A DNA stretch of 64,000 nucleotides, from contig NZ_JADZ01000027.1 in NCBI RefSeq assembly GCF_000518645.1, positions 25,226 to 89,225 on the forward strand, given 5' to 3'. Made by a program: the position numbers and the translations under genes. The first letter of the stretch is position 1. Each line of letters starts with the position of its first letter. The notes below the pieces were generated by a model that saw only the letters and a list, made by a program, of their open reading frames with translations, did no database searches and was not told where the DNA came from. Shown piece by piece: positions 16,395-24,803 of the stretch. Origin of the DNA: Curvibacter gracilis ATCC BAA-807 (lineage in GTDB: Bacteria; Pseudomonadota; Gammaproteobacteria; Burkholderiales; Burkholderiaceae_C).

Positions 16395-17525
16395 ATGACT
16401 GAAATACCCATTCCCCACTTTGTCGACCTGTTTGCCGGCGCCCGCAGCCTGAGCGAGCGACTGAGGCAGATGCACGAGCAGTTGCGTGCCGCCGTGCCCC
16501 TGCTCGACCGCGTGGCCTGCGCGCTCTATGACGAGAGCGAAGACCGGCTCAAAACCTTCTTGCACAGCACCCTCACGGGCGAAGCCTTGCGCGGCTACGA
16601 GTTTCCCCTGCACGAAAGCCGGTCGCTGTTGGCACTGGCGCGCAGCGGCGAGATGCGCGTGCTGGACCATATCCCGAAGGTCATCGGCCAGGGCAGCGAG
16701 CATGCCCGATGGCTGCAGCAGCAAGGCTACCAGTCTTCCTTCACCGTGCCCATGTACGGCCAGGGCACGCTGCTGGGTTTCGTGTTCTTCGACTCGCTGC
16801 AGCCCGAGGTCTTCACCGCCACCGTCCAACGTGATCTGGTGCTGGCCTGCAGCCTGATCAACATGATGATCAGCAGCGAGATGGCCACCGTGCGCATGAT
16901 GCTGGCCTCGACCCAGATCGCGCGCGACTTCGCGAACCTGCGTGACTTCGAAACCGGCGCCCACCTGGAGCGCATGTCACGCTACGCACGCCTGATCGCC
17001 CGAGCCGTGGCGCCCCGTTACGGCCTGGACGACGAATTCGTGGAGAACATCTACCAGTTTGCGCCGCTGCACGACATCGGCAAGATCGGCATCCCCGATC
17101 GCATCCTGCTCAAGGAAGGATCGCTGGACGCGGCCGAACACAGCATCATGGAAACCCATGTCGAACTGGGCTGCACCCTGGTGGGCAAGATGATGGGCGA
17201 CTTCAGGCTCAATGACCTGCCCCATTCGGCCATGATCCACAACATCGTGGCCTACCACCACGAACTGCTTGACGGCTCGGGCTACCCCAAGGGGGCCAAG
17301 GCCCCCGACATCCCGATCGAAGCACGCATCGTCACGGTGGCCGACATTTTTGATGCCCTGACCAGCCCGCGCCCCTACAAGGAGGGCTGGCCCACCGACC
17401 GGGCCCTGGCCGAGTTGCAACGCATGGCCGAAGCCGGCCAGTTGGACCCCCATTGCGTGGCGGCCCTGGCTCAAGAGCGCGCCACCATCGACGACATCAC
17501 GCGCCGCTTTTGCGACACGCCCTGA
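16395..17525 (+). CDS. GAF / HD-GYP domain phosphodiesterase
   Basis: A 376-residue cytoplasmic protein with an N-terminal GAF-like sensor domain (about 15-165) and an HD-GYP domain (about 175-370). The metal site is intact: H226-D227 in LHDIGKIGIPD, downstream AYHHELLDGSGYP with G296-Y297-P298, and VADIFDALTSPRPY. Such domains hydrolyse c-di-GMP to GMP. The GAF domain may sense a ligand or redox state. A perfect FNR-type box lies upstream, which suggests oxygen control of c-di-GMP turnover. The ATG at 16395 begins a normal soluble N-terminus. It converges on the hydrolase gene at 17553. Confidence 0.92.
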   Translation: MTEIPIPHFVDLFAGARSLSERLRQMHEQLRAAVPLLDRVACALYDESEDRLKTFLHSTLTGEALRGYEFPLHESRSLLALARSGEMRVLDHIPKVIGQGSEHARWLQQQGYQSSFTVPMYGQGTLLGFVFFDSLQPEVFTATVQRDLVLACSLINMMISSEMATVRMMLASTQIARDFANLRDFETGAHLERMSRYARLIARAVAPRYGLDDEFVENIYQFAPLHDIGKIGIPDRILLKEGSLDAAEHSIMETHVELGCTLVGKMMGDFRLNDLPHSAMIHNIVAYHHELLDGSGYPKGAKAPDIPIEARIVTVADIFDALTSPRPYKEGWPTDRALAELQRMAEAGQLDPHCVAALAQERATIDDITRRFCDTP

Positions 17526-17552
17526 GGCCACCGGCCTGAGGGCCTCGCCGGC

Positions 17553-18155
17553 TTATTTGATCAGTTCATGCACCGCCTTGAACTGGGGGTGCTCGGCGGT
17601 ACGCAGCCATTCGAACAGCACCATCTCGGTGGTCACCAACTCGGCGCCAGCACCGGCCAGGCGGTCAAAGGCCGCATCGCGGTTGCGCTCGGTGCGCGAG
17701 CCGCAGGCATCGGTCACCACCCAGACATCGAACTCGTCTTCCAGCAGGTCGAGCGCGGTCTGCAACAGGCACACATGGGCCTCGCAACCGGCCACCACGA
17801 TGGCGCTGCGCTCGGGCTCGCCCTGGGCCGGTTTTTGCAGGTGCTTGGGCAGGCTGCGCGCATTGCCCTGCACCGGCTTGGCCGGCGGACGCAGCCATTC
17901 GGACAGACCTTCTTCACTGGCGCTGAAATGCATCTTGGCCAGCGTCTTCTGGCACAGGGCCTTGAGCTCGGGCGGGTTCTCGCCCAGCTTGGAGGGGTTC
18001 TGCTCGGTGCCGAACGCGGGCACCTGCAACAGACGGGCCGCACGGGCCAGGCGCAGCGCGTTTTCGAGCACCAGCGGGCCTTCGTGGATGGCGGGCATCA
18101 GGCGGGTTTGGTAGTCGACCAGCACGAGCTGGGATTCCTGGGCGTCAATCAACAT
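17553..18155 (-). CDS. Isochorismatase-family cysteine hydrolase
   Basis: A 200-residue cysteine hydrolase of the YcaC/isochorismatase-like fold. The expected catalytic aspartate is in LVLVDYQTRLMPAI near residue 14, a lysine follows in the middle region, and the nucleophilic cysteine is in GCEAHVCLLQTA near residue 127. The C-terminal half shows the typical DACGSRTERNRDAAFDRL helix. Substrates in the family include amides, nicotinamide and isochorismate; none can be chosen here. No partner gene is adjacent. Confidence 0.85.
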   Translation of the reverse strand: MLIDAQESQLVLVDYQTRLMPAIHEGPLVLENALRLARAARLLQVPAFGTEQNPSKLGENPPELKALCQKTLAKMHFSASEEGLSEWLRPPAKPVQGNARSLPKHLQKPAQGEPERSAIVVAGCEAHVCLLQTALDLLEDEFDVWVVTDACGSRTERNRDAAFDRLAGAGAELVTTEMVLFEWLRTAEHPQFKAVHELIK

Positions 18156-18327
18156 GGGTCTTCTCTCATCATGCTGGCCTACAGCAGGCCACGGCCCGTA
18201 TTAGAACCCAGTCGCCCGCCCCGCAAGGCCCCCGCTCGTGCGGCAGGTCAATGCAAACCAAAGTGCATGAGCTTTCTCGCGAATCCCCGCTTGACTTGAA
18301 CCTGACAGGTCGTTAACCTCTGCGCCC

Positions 18328-18906
18328 ATGTCTCGTTGGCTCTGCCTACTCCTTCTCGGCCTCACGATCTTCGGTTTAGCCCTTCGGGCTCAGGCGGCGC
18401 CATCGACCCAGCCGGTCGACGACGTGGAACGCCTGCTGGCCGACCGTGGCCTGCTCACGCAACTGAGTTACGTGCGCCAAAGCCTCAGCAGCCGTGCCTC
18501 TGAGCTGGTGGTCAACGCCATGGGTTTTCTGGGCGTGCCCTACCGCCGCGGCGGCAACAATGCCGAAACCGGCTTTGATTGCAGCGGTTTTGTCCGCGCC
18601 ATGTACGAACAGACCGTAGGCCTGGTGCTCCCCCGCCGCGCCGACCAGCAGGCCGCCGCCACCCAGACCATCGACAAACAAGAACTGCAGCCCGGTGATC
18701 TGGTGTTCTTCAACACCATGCGCCATGCCTTCAGCCACGTGGGCATCTACGTGGGCGACGGCAAATTCATCCACTCCCCCCGCACCGGCAGTCAGATCCG
18801 TGTCGAAGACATGCGTGACAGCTATTGGCAGCGCCGCTTCGATGGCGCCCGCCGCGTGAACGTGCCCTCGGTTTCGGCCTCCAGCGACAACGTCAACCCG
18901 CGCTGA
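18328..18906 (+). CDS. NlpC/P60 (C40) cell-wall peptidase
   Basis: A 192-residue exported peptidase of the Spr/NlpC class that cuts peptidoglycan stem peptides. An N-terminal signal peptide ends LALRAQAA near residue 24. The catalytic domain has YRRGGNNAETGFDCSGF with nucleophile C85, histidine in SHVGIYVGDGKF and a third polar residue in IHSPRTGS. No SH3 or lipobox is seen, so it should be a soluble periplasmic enzyme. It converges on the Lol-like operon to its right, with 54 bases between stops. Confidence 0.93.
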   Translation: MSRWLCLLLLGLTIFGLALRAQAAPSTQPVDDVERLLADRGLLTQLSYVRQSLSSRASELVVNAMGFLGVPYRRGGNNAETGFDCSGFVRAMYEQTVGLVLPRRADQQAAATQTIDKQELQPGDLVFFNTMRHAFSHVGIYVGDGKFIHSPRTGSQIRVEDMRDSYWQRRFDGARRVNVPSVSASSDNVNPR

Positions 18907-18960
18907 AACGCCCGGATCCCTGACACGGCGCCCCCCGCAGGGAATGCGCCGCCCCCTTCC

Positions 18961-20274
18961 TCAAAACACAAACAGCTTCACCCCCACGGTGAGGCGGCTG
19001 CGCACCAGGCTGCCGAACTCGGTCTGAACACCGCCGACCGTGCGGCTCAGCACCACAAAGCCTGACAACTGGCGCCAGAAGTTCTTCTCGCCGTACAAGA
19101 GCAGCTGCCCGCTGTGGTCGGCCAGCTGCGTGCTGTATTCGGCGCGCCAGTACAGGCCGCTCTCCTGCGGGTTGCTCTGCAGCCCCAGCCACAGGTAGTC
19201 GCGCCCCAGCAGACGAGGTGCCTGCCCCAGGGCCTGGCCCAGGCTGGCATAGCCCAGAGCCGGGTTTTGAGTGGCCAGGCTGTTGGCCCGGCCAGCCTGG
19301 GCCCAATAGGCGCCCTGCCCGGCCTCGCTGTAGCCGCCTCCGCTGTGCAGCCACTCGCCGATCAGCACATGGCCGCTCTCCAGCGTGTAGCTGGCCCCCA
19401 GCAAGGCATCGGTGCTGCGCGGGGCCGGTTGCTGCCAACGGTACAGTGGGCCGTTGCCCGGCCCGGCCACTTGCAGCAGCCCCGGCTGGCGGTTGCTGCC
19501 CACCTCGCCATAGAGCAGCCAGGCGTCGTCCGGCGTCCATTGCGCAAAGCCCCCGACAAAGGTCGAGCCCCCTCGCTGCTGGCTGAGCACTAGACTGGCC
19601 AGGTGCGCCTCGCCTTGCTTGTCGATCTTGAGCCAGCTGCTGTGGCCCAGATCGGTGGCCGGCGTGATCTGCGAGGTCGACAGCACATAGCCCCCACCCA
19701 CCCGCCAACCGGGCGCGACCTGCCCGGTGTAGCGCAGCACATCCACGCCGGGCGTGGCCGCCAGCGGGTTGGTGCGGCCGGCATCAAAATAGAAGGGGTT
19801 GCTGGGCGAGCGGAAATTGGCCGGGCCCCAGCTCAGCAACTCTCGCCCCACTGTCAGCACGCCTTCGCCCTGCCGGTAGCGCACAAAAGCCTGACCCACC
19901 TGCTGGGTGTCGTCGCTGTCGCGCCGGTCCGGGCGCGCCGCCTGTTCGGTCAGGCTGCGCTGCGAGGTCAGCCGGACCGAGCCCACCAGGGCCAGCGGCC
20001 CCTCCTCGGCGCGCCCGTTCAGTCGGATGTCCAGCAAACCCAGGTCGCGCGGCAAGGCCGCCACCCGATTGCCCGGGTTGAGCAGGCTGGTGCTCAACAC
20101 GCCATTGCGGGTGCCGTACACCCAGGCCTCGCCCGAGCCGCTGAGGCGCCACGACGGCTCGGCCTCAGGGGCTTCGCCCTCCGGCGTCGCGGATTCCTGC
20201 GCCATGGCCGGCTGTGCCAGAACCATCGCCACGGCCCAGGCCACCGCCCGCCATCGGATGCGGCCGGTGTTCAT
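18961..20274 (-). CDS. Predicted outer-membrane beta-barrel protein
   Basis: A 437-residue protein with a signal peptide ending AQPAMAQ near residue 25 and many alternating amphipathic strands rich in aromatic and Gly residues. It ends LTVGVKLFVF, a C-terminal phenylalanine typical of BAM-inserted barrels. It contains VGRELLSWGPANFRSPSNPFYFD near residue 140, a pattern also seen in capsule-assembly and alginate-export-like barrels. It is the last gene of a five-gene operon and overlaps the LolA-like gene by four bases, so it is probably the outer-membrane terminus of that pathway. The exact family is not assigned. Confidence 0.75.
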   Translation of the reverse strand: MNTGRIRWRAVAWAVAMVLAQPAMAQESATPEGEAPEAEPSWRLSGSGEAWVYGTRNGVLSTSLLNPGNRVAALPRDLGLLDIRLNGRAEEGPLALVGSVRLTSQRSLTEQAARPDRRDSDDTQQVGQAFVRYRQGEGVLTVGRELLSWGPANFRSPSNPFYFDAGRTNPLAATPGVDVLRYTGQVAPGWRVGGGYVLSTSQITPATDLGHSSWLKIDKQGEAHLASLVLSQQRGGSTFVGGFAQWTPDDAWLLYGEVGSNRQPGLLQVAGPGNGPLYRWQQPAPRSTDALLGASYTLESGHVLIGEWLHSGGGYSEAGQGAYWAQAGRANSLATQNPALGYASLGQALGQAPRLLGRDYLWLGLQSNPQESGLYWRAEYSTQLADHSGQLLLYGEKNFWRQLSGFVVLSRTVGGVQTEFGSLVRSRLTVGVKLFVF

Positions 20275-21050
20275 TGCAGGTTCCCCACGTCAAACTCGGA
20301 GCTGGGAATCGCCTGGGCCGAGATGCGGCTGTAGACCAAGGTGGTGCGTGCATCGCTGAGCGCATCGGCAATGGCCATGCGGCTCACGAACAGCACCGTC
20401 TTGCCGTGGATGTTCAGGCTGTTGCCGTACTCGAATTGCGCACTCTTGAGCTTCTTGCCCGACAGCGACAGAAAATCTGCCTGCACTCCCACGCCCCGGC
20501 GCACCGAGATCCAGTAGGTGATGCGGTCGTAGGTGGTCTGGCGGCTGGCGGCGGTCAACTCCAGCACGTGGCAGGGTTCGTCGCCCACGTCTTCCTGACG
20601 CAGGTAACGCGCCTGGTAGTCCTTGGCGTAGTTGGTGGCGGCGATGTCGCCGATGGCCGCCTGCCCGGTCAGGCGCTGGCGTGGCGAGATGGCCACCGGC
20701 TTTTTCAGGCCGGGCTTGGTCAGCCACATGTTGCGATCGACCTGCAGCATGCGCGAGCCCTTGCTGCTCAGGGGTTCCAGCACCTCGGCCACGCTGGCGT
20801 TGTCGATGGCCTTGATGCGCAGGCGCTGGTCGGGCTGGTCATCGGCCTGGCTGCCGCTGTTGTGGGCGTGCACCTCCCAGATCAGGCCCGGAAAGCCGCC
20901 GCCACGCGCCTGGTCGGCCTGGCGCAGCAACTGGGTGGCATCGGGCTCGGCCGCCCAGGCTGACGAGGCTAGGGAGGCCCCCAGAAGACTGCCAACAGAC
21001 AGGAGCAATGCGCCGCGACGGGTGAAATAGGAAAAGCCAAGGTGGTTCAT
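20271..21050 (-). CDS. LolA-like outer-membrane lipoprotein-sorting protein
   Basis: A 259-residue periplasmic protein with a twin-arginine-like or Sec signal (FTRRGALLLSVGSLLG, cleaved near AWAAE). The mature part resembles the outer-membrane lipoprotein-sorting family (LolA/LolB-like half barrel): ADQARGGGFPGLIWEV, RMLQVDRNMWLTKPGLKKPV and YWISVRRGVGVQADFLS. This is the variant found beside MacB-like transporters, not the housekeeping LolA. It overlaps the permease upstream and the barrel protein downstream by four bases each, consistent with a shuttle between the two membranes. Confidence 0.85.
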   Translation of the reverse strand: MNHLGFSYFTRRGALLLSVGSLLGASLASSAWAAEPDATQLLRQADQARGGGFPGLIWEVHAHNSGSQADDQPDQRLRIKAIDNASVAEVLEPLSSKGSRMLQVDRNMWLTKPGLKKPVAISPRQRLTGQAAIGDIAATNYAKDYQARYLRQEDVGDEPCHVLELTAASRQTTYDRITYWISVRRGVGVQADFLSLSGKKLKSAQFEYGNSLNIHGKTVLFVSRMAIADALSDARTTLVYSRISAQAIPSSEFDVGNLQ

Positions 21051-22351
21051 ACATGCCCCAAGGAAGCGGTGATGGAATGGTGGGCCGCACGGCGGGCCGG
21101 CCAGTAGGCGGCAAACACCGCCAGCACGGCCAGAACCCCTGCGGCAAACGCGGTGCGCGGCAGGTCAAAGCCGATGTAGATCGGCACGCTCTGGGTGTTG
21201 CTGGGCGGCACGTAGCGGATGTCGGCCACGTTCACCCCCCAGCGCACGGCGGCCGTCAGCAGCAGACCGGTGACCGTGCCCACCAGCACCAGCATCAGCG
21301 CCTCGTTGACGAACAGCCGGGCGATGCCGCTGCGGCGCACGCCGATGGCGCGCAGGGTGCCGATCTCGCGGGTGCGCTCGACCACCGCCATGCTCATGGC
21401 GTTGGCAATCGAGAGCACCACGATGGCCAGCACCACCGACAGCATCAGCGCAAAAATCATGTCGTACATGCCCTTGACCTGGCGGAAGAAGGCCGACATC
21501 TCCTGCCAGGTGCGCACCTCCATGTCGAGGCCGGCGGCCTTGAAGTCGGCACTCAGCTGATCCCGCACAGCCACCGACTGGGCTTCGCTGGGGGCCGGCC
21601 GGGTGTACATGTCGCGCAGGCGGCCTTCCACATCGGCGCTGTCGGCATGGCCCTCGCCCGGCAGCAGCACGGTCAGGGTCTCGGCCCGGCCCTTGGCGTC
21701 CATCAGGTCCTGCACCAGCGCCAGCGGCATGAGCATCAGCTTGTCGTTGGTGGCCACGTTGCCGGTGTTGACAGCATCGGCAATGTCCACGTCTGAGGCA
21801 TTGGCCTGGCCGTGCAGCGTGCTGGCCAGCACCGAGGCGCTGTCACCGATCTTCAGGCCCAGCACGTCGGCCAGGCCCTGGGCAGCCGTCACGCCCTGGG
21901 GCTGCTCCTCTTTCAAGGCCCCGGGGGCAAAGCGGAACGGGCCGCGCAGCAGGTCCAGATCGGCCGGGGCAATGCCCGCCCCGACAAAGATGGTGCTGCT
22001 CTTGCCGTTGGACAGCAGGCCGGTGGCGCTGAGCTTGGGGATCAGGCGGGCGCCCGGCAGGCGCTTCTCGACGATGGCCTGAACCTGGCGGATCTCATCG
22101 GCGGTCAGCAGGTACTTGTCGGGGTGCAGCTTGCCCTCGGTCTGCCAGCCCTGGCGGTTGATGGTCAGGTGGCCGATCAGCTCGGCATGGATGGCCGCGT
22201 TGCTGAGCGCCACATACACCGCGCTGGTGTAGCCCGCGAACAGGGCCACGGCGGCAAAGCCGAAGGCCAGGCTGAGGATGGTGGCGGCGCTGCGGCGGCG
22301 GTTGCGCCACAGGTTGCGCCAGGCGAGTTGGATGTTGCCGATGCCGGTCAT
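21047..22351 (-). CDS. FtsX/LolC-like ABC permease
   Basis: A 434-residue inner-membrane permease. It has one N-terminal helix near residues 19-42, a large periplasmic domain of about 230 residues and three C-terminal helices with VVERTREIGTLRAIGVRRSGI, the FtsX-domain coupling motif. This four-helix layout is shared by MacB, LolC/E and FtsX and is used for mechanotransmission, not for transport through a pore. It overlaps the ATPase gene upstream and the LolA-like gene downstream by four bases each. It would extract a lipid-linked substrate from the inner membrane; the identity of the substrate is unknown. Confidence 0.9.
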   Translation of the reverse strand: MTGIGNIQLAWRNLWRNRRRSAATILSLAFGFAAVALFAGYTSAVYVALSNAAIHAELIGHLTINRQGWQTEGKLHPDKYLLTADEIRQVQAIVEKRLPGARLIPKLSATGLLSNGKSSTIFVGAGIAPADLDLLRGPFRFAPGALKEEQPQGVTAAQGLADVLGLKIGDSASVLASTLHGQANASDVDIADAVNTGNVATNDKLMLMPLALVQDLMDAKGRAETLTVLLPGEGHADSADVEGRLRDMYTRPAPSEAQSVAVRDQLSADFKAAGLDMEVRTWQEMSAFFRQVKGMYDMIFALMLSVVLAIVVLSIANAMSMAVVERTREIGTLRAIGVRRSGIARLFVNEALMLVLVGTVTGLLLTAAVRWGVNVADIRYVPPSNTQSVPIYIGFDLPRTAFAAGVLAVLAVFAAYWPARRAAHHSITASLGHV

Positions 22352-23064
22352 GCGGCCTCCTGGTAGCTGTCTTGTGAGATCAGACCGTCCTGCAGGCGCA
22401 ACTGGCGCGGCACGCGGGCCAGCAGGCGGGGGTCGTGGGTGGTGAAGATGCAGGTCACGCCGGTTTCGCGGTTCAGGCGTTCGATCAGGTCGATCACCTC
22501 GCGGCTGGTCTGCGAATCGAGGTTGGCCGTGGGTTCATCGGCGATCAGCAGGCGTGGCGCCCCCACCAGGGCACGGGCGATGGCCACCCGCTGGCGCTGG
22601 CCGCCACTCAGGCGATCCGGGCGGAAGTCGAGGAACTCGCCCAGGCCCACGTGGCCCAGCCACTCGGCGGCGCGGCGGCGCACCTCGGCGGCCTTCACGC
22701 CCTGCACCTGCAGCGGCAGGGCCACGTTTTCAAGCGCGGTCAGCACCGGCACCAGGTTGAAGCTCTGGAACACAAAGCCGATCTTGTGGTTGCGGCAGTC
22801 CGACAGGGCGTCGTCCGAGAGCTGGCTCACATCCTGCCCCTCGAATCGCAGCACGCCCTTGTCGGCCGCATCGATCAGGCCCAGCAGGTTCAGCAGCGTC
22901 GACTTGCCACTGCCCGAGGGGCCCCAGATGGCCATGAACTCGCCCGGCGCCACGTCCAGGTCGATGCCGCGCAGCGCGCGGATGCGGGTCTCGCCCAGCG
23001 CAAACTCGCGCTCGATGCCGCGCAGCGACAGCAAGGGGGCAGGCGTTTGGTTTGCAGTGCTCAT
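22348..23064 (-). CDS. ABC transporter ATP-binding protein (LolD/MacB-type)
   Basis: A 238-residue ATPase with Walker A GPSGSGKST (48-56), Q-loop FVFQSFNLVPVLTALENV, signature LSGGQRQRVAIARAL, Walker B LLIADEPTA and the H-loop FTTHDPRLL. It is of the LolD/MacB/FtsE subgroup that works with FtsX-like permeases, and the permease is encoded next with a four-base overlap. The ATG at 23064 gives the usual N-terminus; the in-frame extension upstream runs into the DUF2141 gene and is rejected. Ten bases separate it from that gene. Confidence 0.93.
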   Translation of the reverse strand: MSTANQTPAPLLSLRGIEREFALGETRIRALRGIDLDVAPGEFMAIWGPSGSGKSTLLNLLGLIDAADKGVLRFEGQDVSQLSDDALSDCRNHKIGFVFQSFNLVPVLTALENVALPLQVQGVKAAEVRRRAAEWLGHVGLGEFLDFRPDRLSGGQRQRVAIARALVGAPRLLIADEPTANLDSQTSREVIDLIERLNRETGVTCIFTTHDPRLLARVPRQLRLQDGLISQDSYQEAA

Positions 23065-23074
23065 ACCACCCACC

Positions 23075-23518
23075 TCACTGGCCCGACAGCTTGAACTGGA
23101 TGCGCTGGGCTTCGGCACCCACCTTGACGACGGCATCGTCGAACTTGGGCGGCCCGAACTGCCCCTTGGCGTCGCGCGAGAAGCCGAAGGGTTCGGTGGG
23201 CATGCCCACCATGTTGGCGTCCAGGCGCTGGTTGCCGTTCAGGTCCTGGTAGGCCGACACGGCATAGCTGCCGGGTGCCAGGTCCTTGAACACCACCTCG
23301 ACCTGGCCGGGTTTGGCCGGGGTCATCTGGCCATTGAGCACCTTGCCGCGCGGAAAGCCCGTCGGGTCGTTGAACAAGGCCACCATCACCTGCCCTTCGG
23401 CCTTGGTCACCCCGGACACCACCACCGTCAGGTCACCCGCCTGGGCCAGCCCTGCGAGCAAAAACAGAGAAAAACCGCCCGCGGGCAGCACACGAAGGGC
23501 ACGTTGCAAGATCGACAT
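23075..23518 (-). CDS. DUF2141-domain exported protein
   Basis: A 147-residue secreted protein with a signal peptide ending LAGLAQAG near residue 28 and one DUF2141 domain: GQVMVALFNDPTGFPRG and the calcium-site-like YQDLNGNQRLDANMVGMP. It is an immunoglobulin-like beta domain of unknown function. It is the first gene of the ABC/LolA-like/barrel operon, ten bases before the ATPase gene, which suggests it is a periplasmic or surface accessory or substrate of that system. Confidence 0.88.
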   Translation of the reverse strand: MSILQRALRVLPAGGFSLFLLAGLAQAGDLTVVVSGVTKAEGQVMVALFNDPTGFPRGKVLNGQMTPAKPGQVEVVFKDLAPGSYAVSAYQDLNGNQRLDANMVGMPTEPFGFSRDAKGQFGPPKFDDAVVKVGAEAQRIQFKLSGQ

Positions 23519-23658
23519 GGTTCCGACTCCTGGTTGAACAAGTGTCGGCAGTGTCGGCCGGCCCTCCGTCGTCGGCCACCGGGTTGCGACAAACCAGCGT
23601 CAGACGGGCGCGAAATGCAGCTTGCCGGAGCCAAAAGCGGCCTCAGCGCGGATGAAAC

Positions 23659-24666
23659 TCAATCAGGCGTGACCTTCGCCTCGCGGATCACCTTGCCCCA
23701 TTTGCTGGTTTCGGCGGCGATGAAGGCATCGAACTCCTCGGGCGTGCCGCCCCCCGGGAAGGTGCCCATGGCCTCGAGACGGGGCCGCATCTCCTCGCTG
23801 CGCACGATACGGGTCACCTCCTCGGACATGCGGCGCACGATGTCACGCGGCGTGCCGGCCGGGGCGATCATGCCGGCCCAGGTGCTGCCGGTGAAGTTCT
23901 TGAACCCCTGCTCCACAAAGGTGGGCACATCGGGCAGCACCGGCAGACGGCGGTCGCTGGCCACGCCGATCAGGCGCACCTTGCCCTGCTTGCCCATGTT
24001 GATCAGGCCCGTGGCCGCATCGAAGAACAACTGGATCTGCCCACCAATGAGGTCGGTCAGAGCCGGCGCCGCGCCCCGGTAGGGGATGTGCACCATGTAG
24101 GCACCGGTCTGCATCTTGAACAGCTCGGTGGTCAGGTGCACGGCCGAGCCGTTGCCCGACGAGCCATAGCTGACCTTGCCCGGGTTGGCCTTGGCGTAGC
24201 GGATCAGCTCCTGGGCTGTCTTGAACGGTGCATCGAGCGGCACTGCGGCCACCAGGGGGGACACCCCCATCAGCGCCACGCCGGTGAGGTCTTTGCGGGC
24301 GTCGTAGGGCAGCTTGGGGTAGAGCGTGTTGTTGGCGGCGTAGGCGGCGATCACCACGCCGAAGGTGCTGCCGTCGGGTGCCGATTTGGCGACCGCTTCG
24401 ACCCCGATCACGCTGCCGGCGCCGGGCTTGTTGTCGATCAGCACGGTCTGGCCCAGCCGGGTCTGCAGACCGTTCTGGATCAGGCGGGCCATCTGGTCGG
24501 TGAAGCCGCCGGGGGTGTAGGGCACGATCAGGCGGATGGGCTTGTTGGGCCAGCCGCCCGCGTTCTGGGCCCAGGCCGGCGCGGCCAGCGAGGCCACCGA
24601 GCCCACGGCAGCCGAGAGCACCTGACGGCGGGAGGGACGGACAAGAGAGGTGGGGGACGAAGGCAT
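23659..24666 (-). CDS. Bug-family (TctC) solute-binding receptor
   Basis: A 335-residue Bug-type periplasmic receptor, a family greatly expanded in Burkholderiales. The N-terminus has a twin-arginine-like export signal SRRQVLSAA and a cleavage site near AWAQ. The mature protein starts WPNKPIRLIVPYTPGGFTDQMAR and contains VIDNKPGAGSVIG-like and HIPYRGAAPALTDLIGGQIQ segments diagnostic of the family. Ligands are usually carboxylates taken up by tripartite TctABC systems, but no TctA/B is adjacent, as for most Bug genes. The ATG at 24666 starts the signal peptide; a longer open frame upstream is not credible. Confidence 0.93.
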   Translation of the reverse strand: MPSSPTSLVRPSRRQVLSAAVGSVASLAAPAWAQNAGGWPNKPIRLIVPYTPGGFTDQMARLIQNGLQTRLGQTVLIDNKPGAGSVIGVEAVAKSAPDGSTFGVVIAAYAANNTLYPKLPYDARKDLTGVALMGVSPLVAAVPLDAPFKTAQELIRYAKANPGKVSYGSSGNGSAVHLTTELFKMQTGAYMVHIPYRGAAPALTDLIGGQIQLFFDAATGLINMGKQGKVRLIGVASDRRLPVLPDVPTFVEQGFKNFTGSTWAGMIAPAGTPRDIVRRMSEEVTRIVRSEEMRPRLEAMGTFPGGGTPEEFDAFIAAETSKWGKVIREAKVTPD

Positions 24667-24803
24667 CAGGCCAGACTCCGGCAACGGGACAAAGCCCGAT
24701 TCTGGGCAGGCCTGCCGCTCAGCGCATTGGGGCAAGCCCGGCCGGGCGGTCGCCTCGGTGACCCGCCGCCGGGCCTGTGGCGGCCCACGCCAAGGCCCAG
24801 ACC

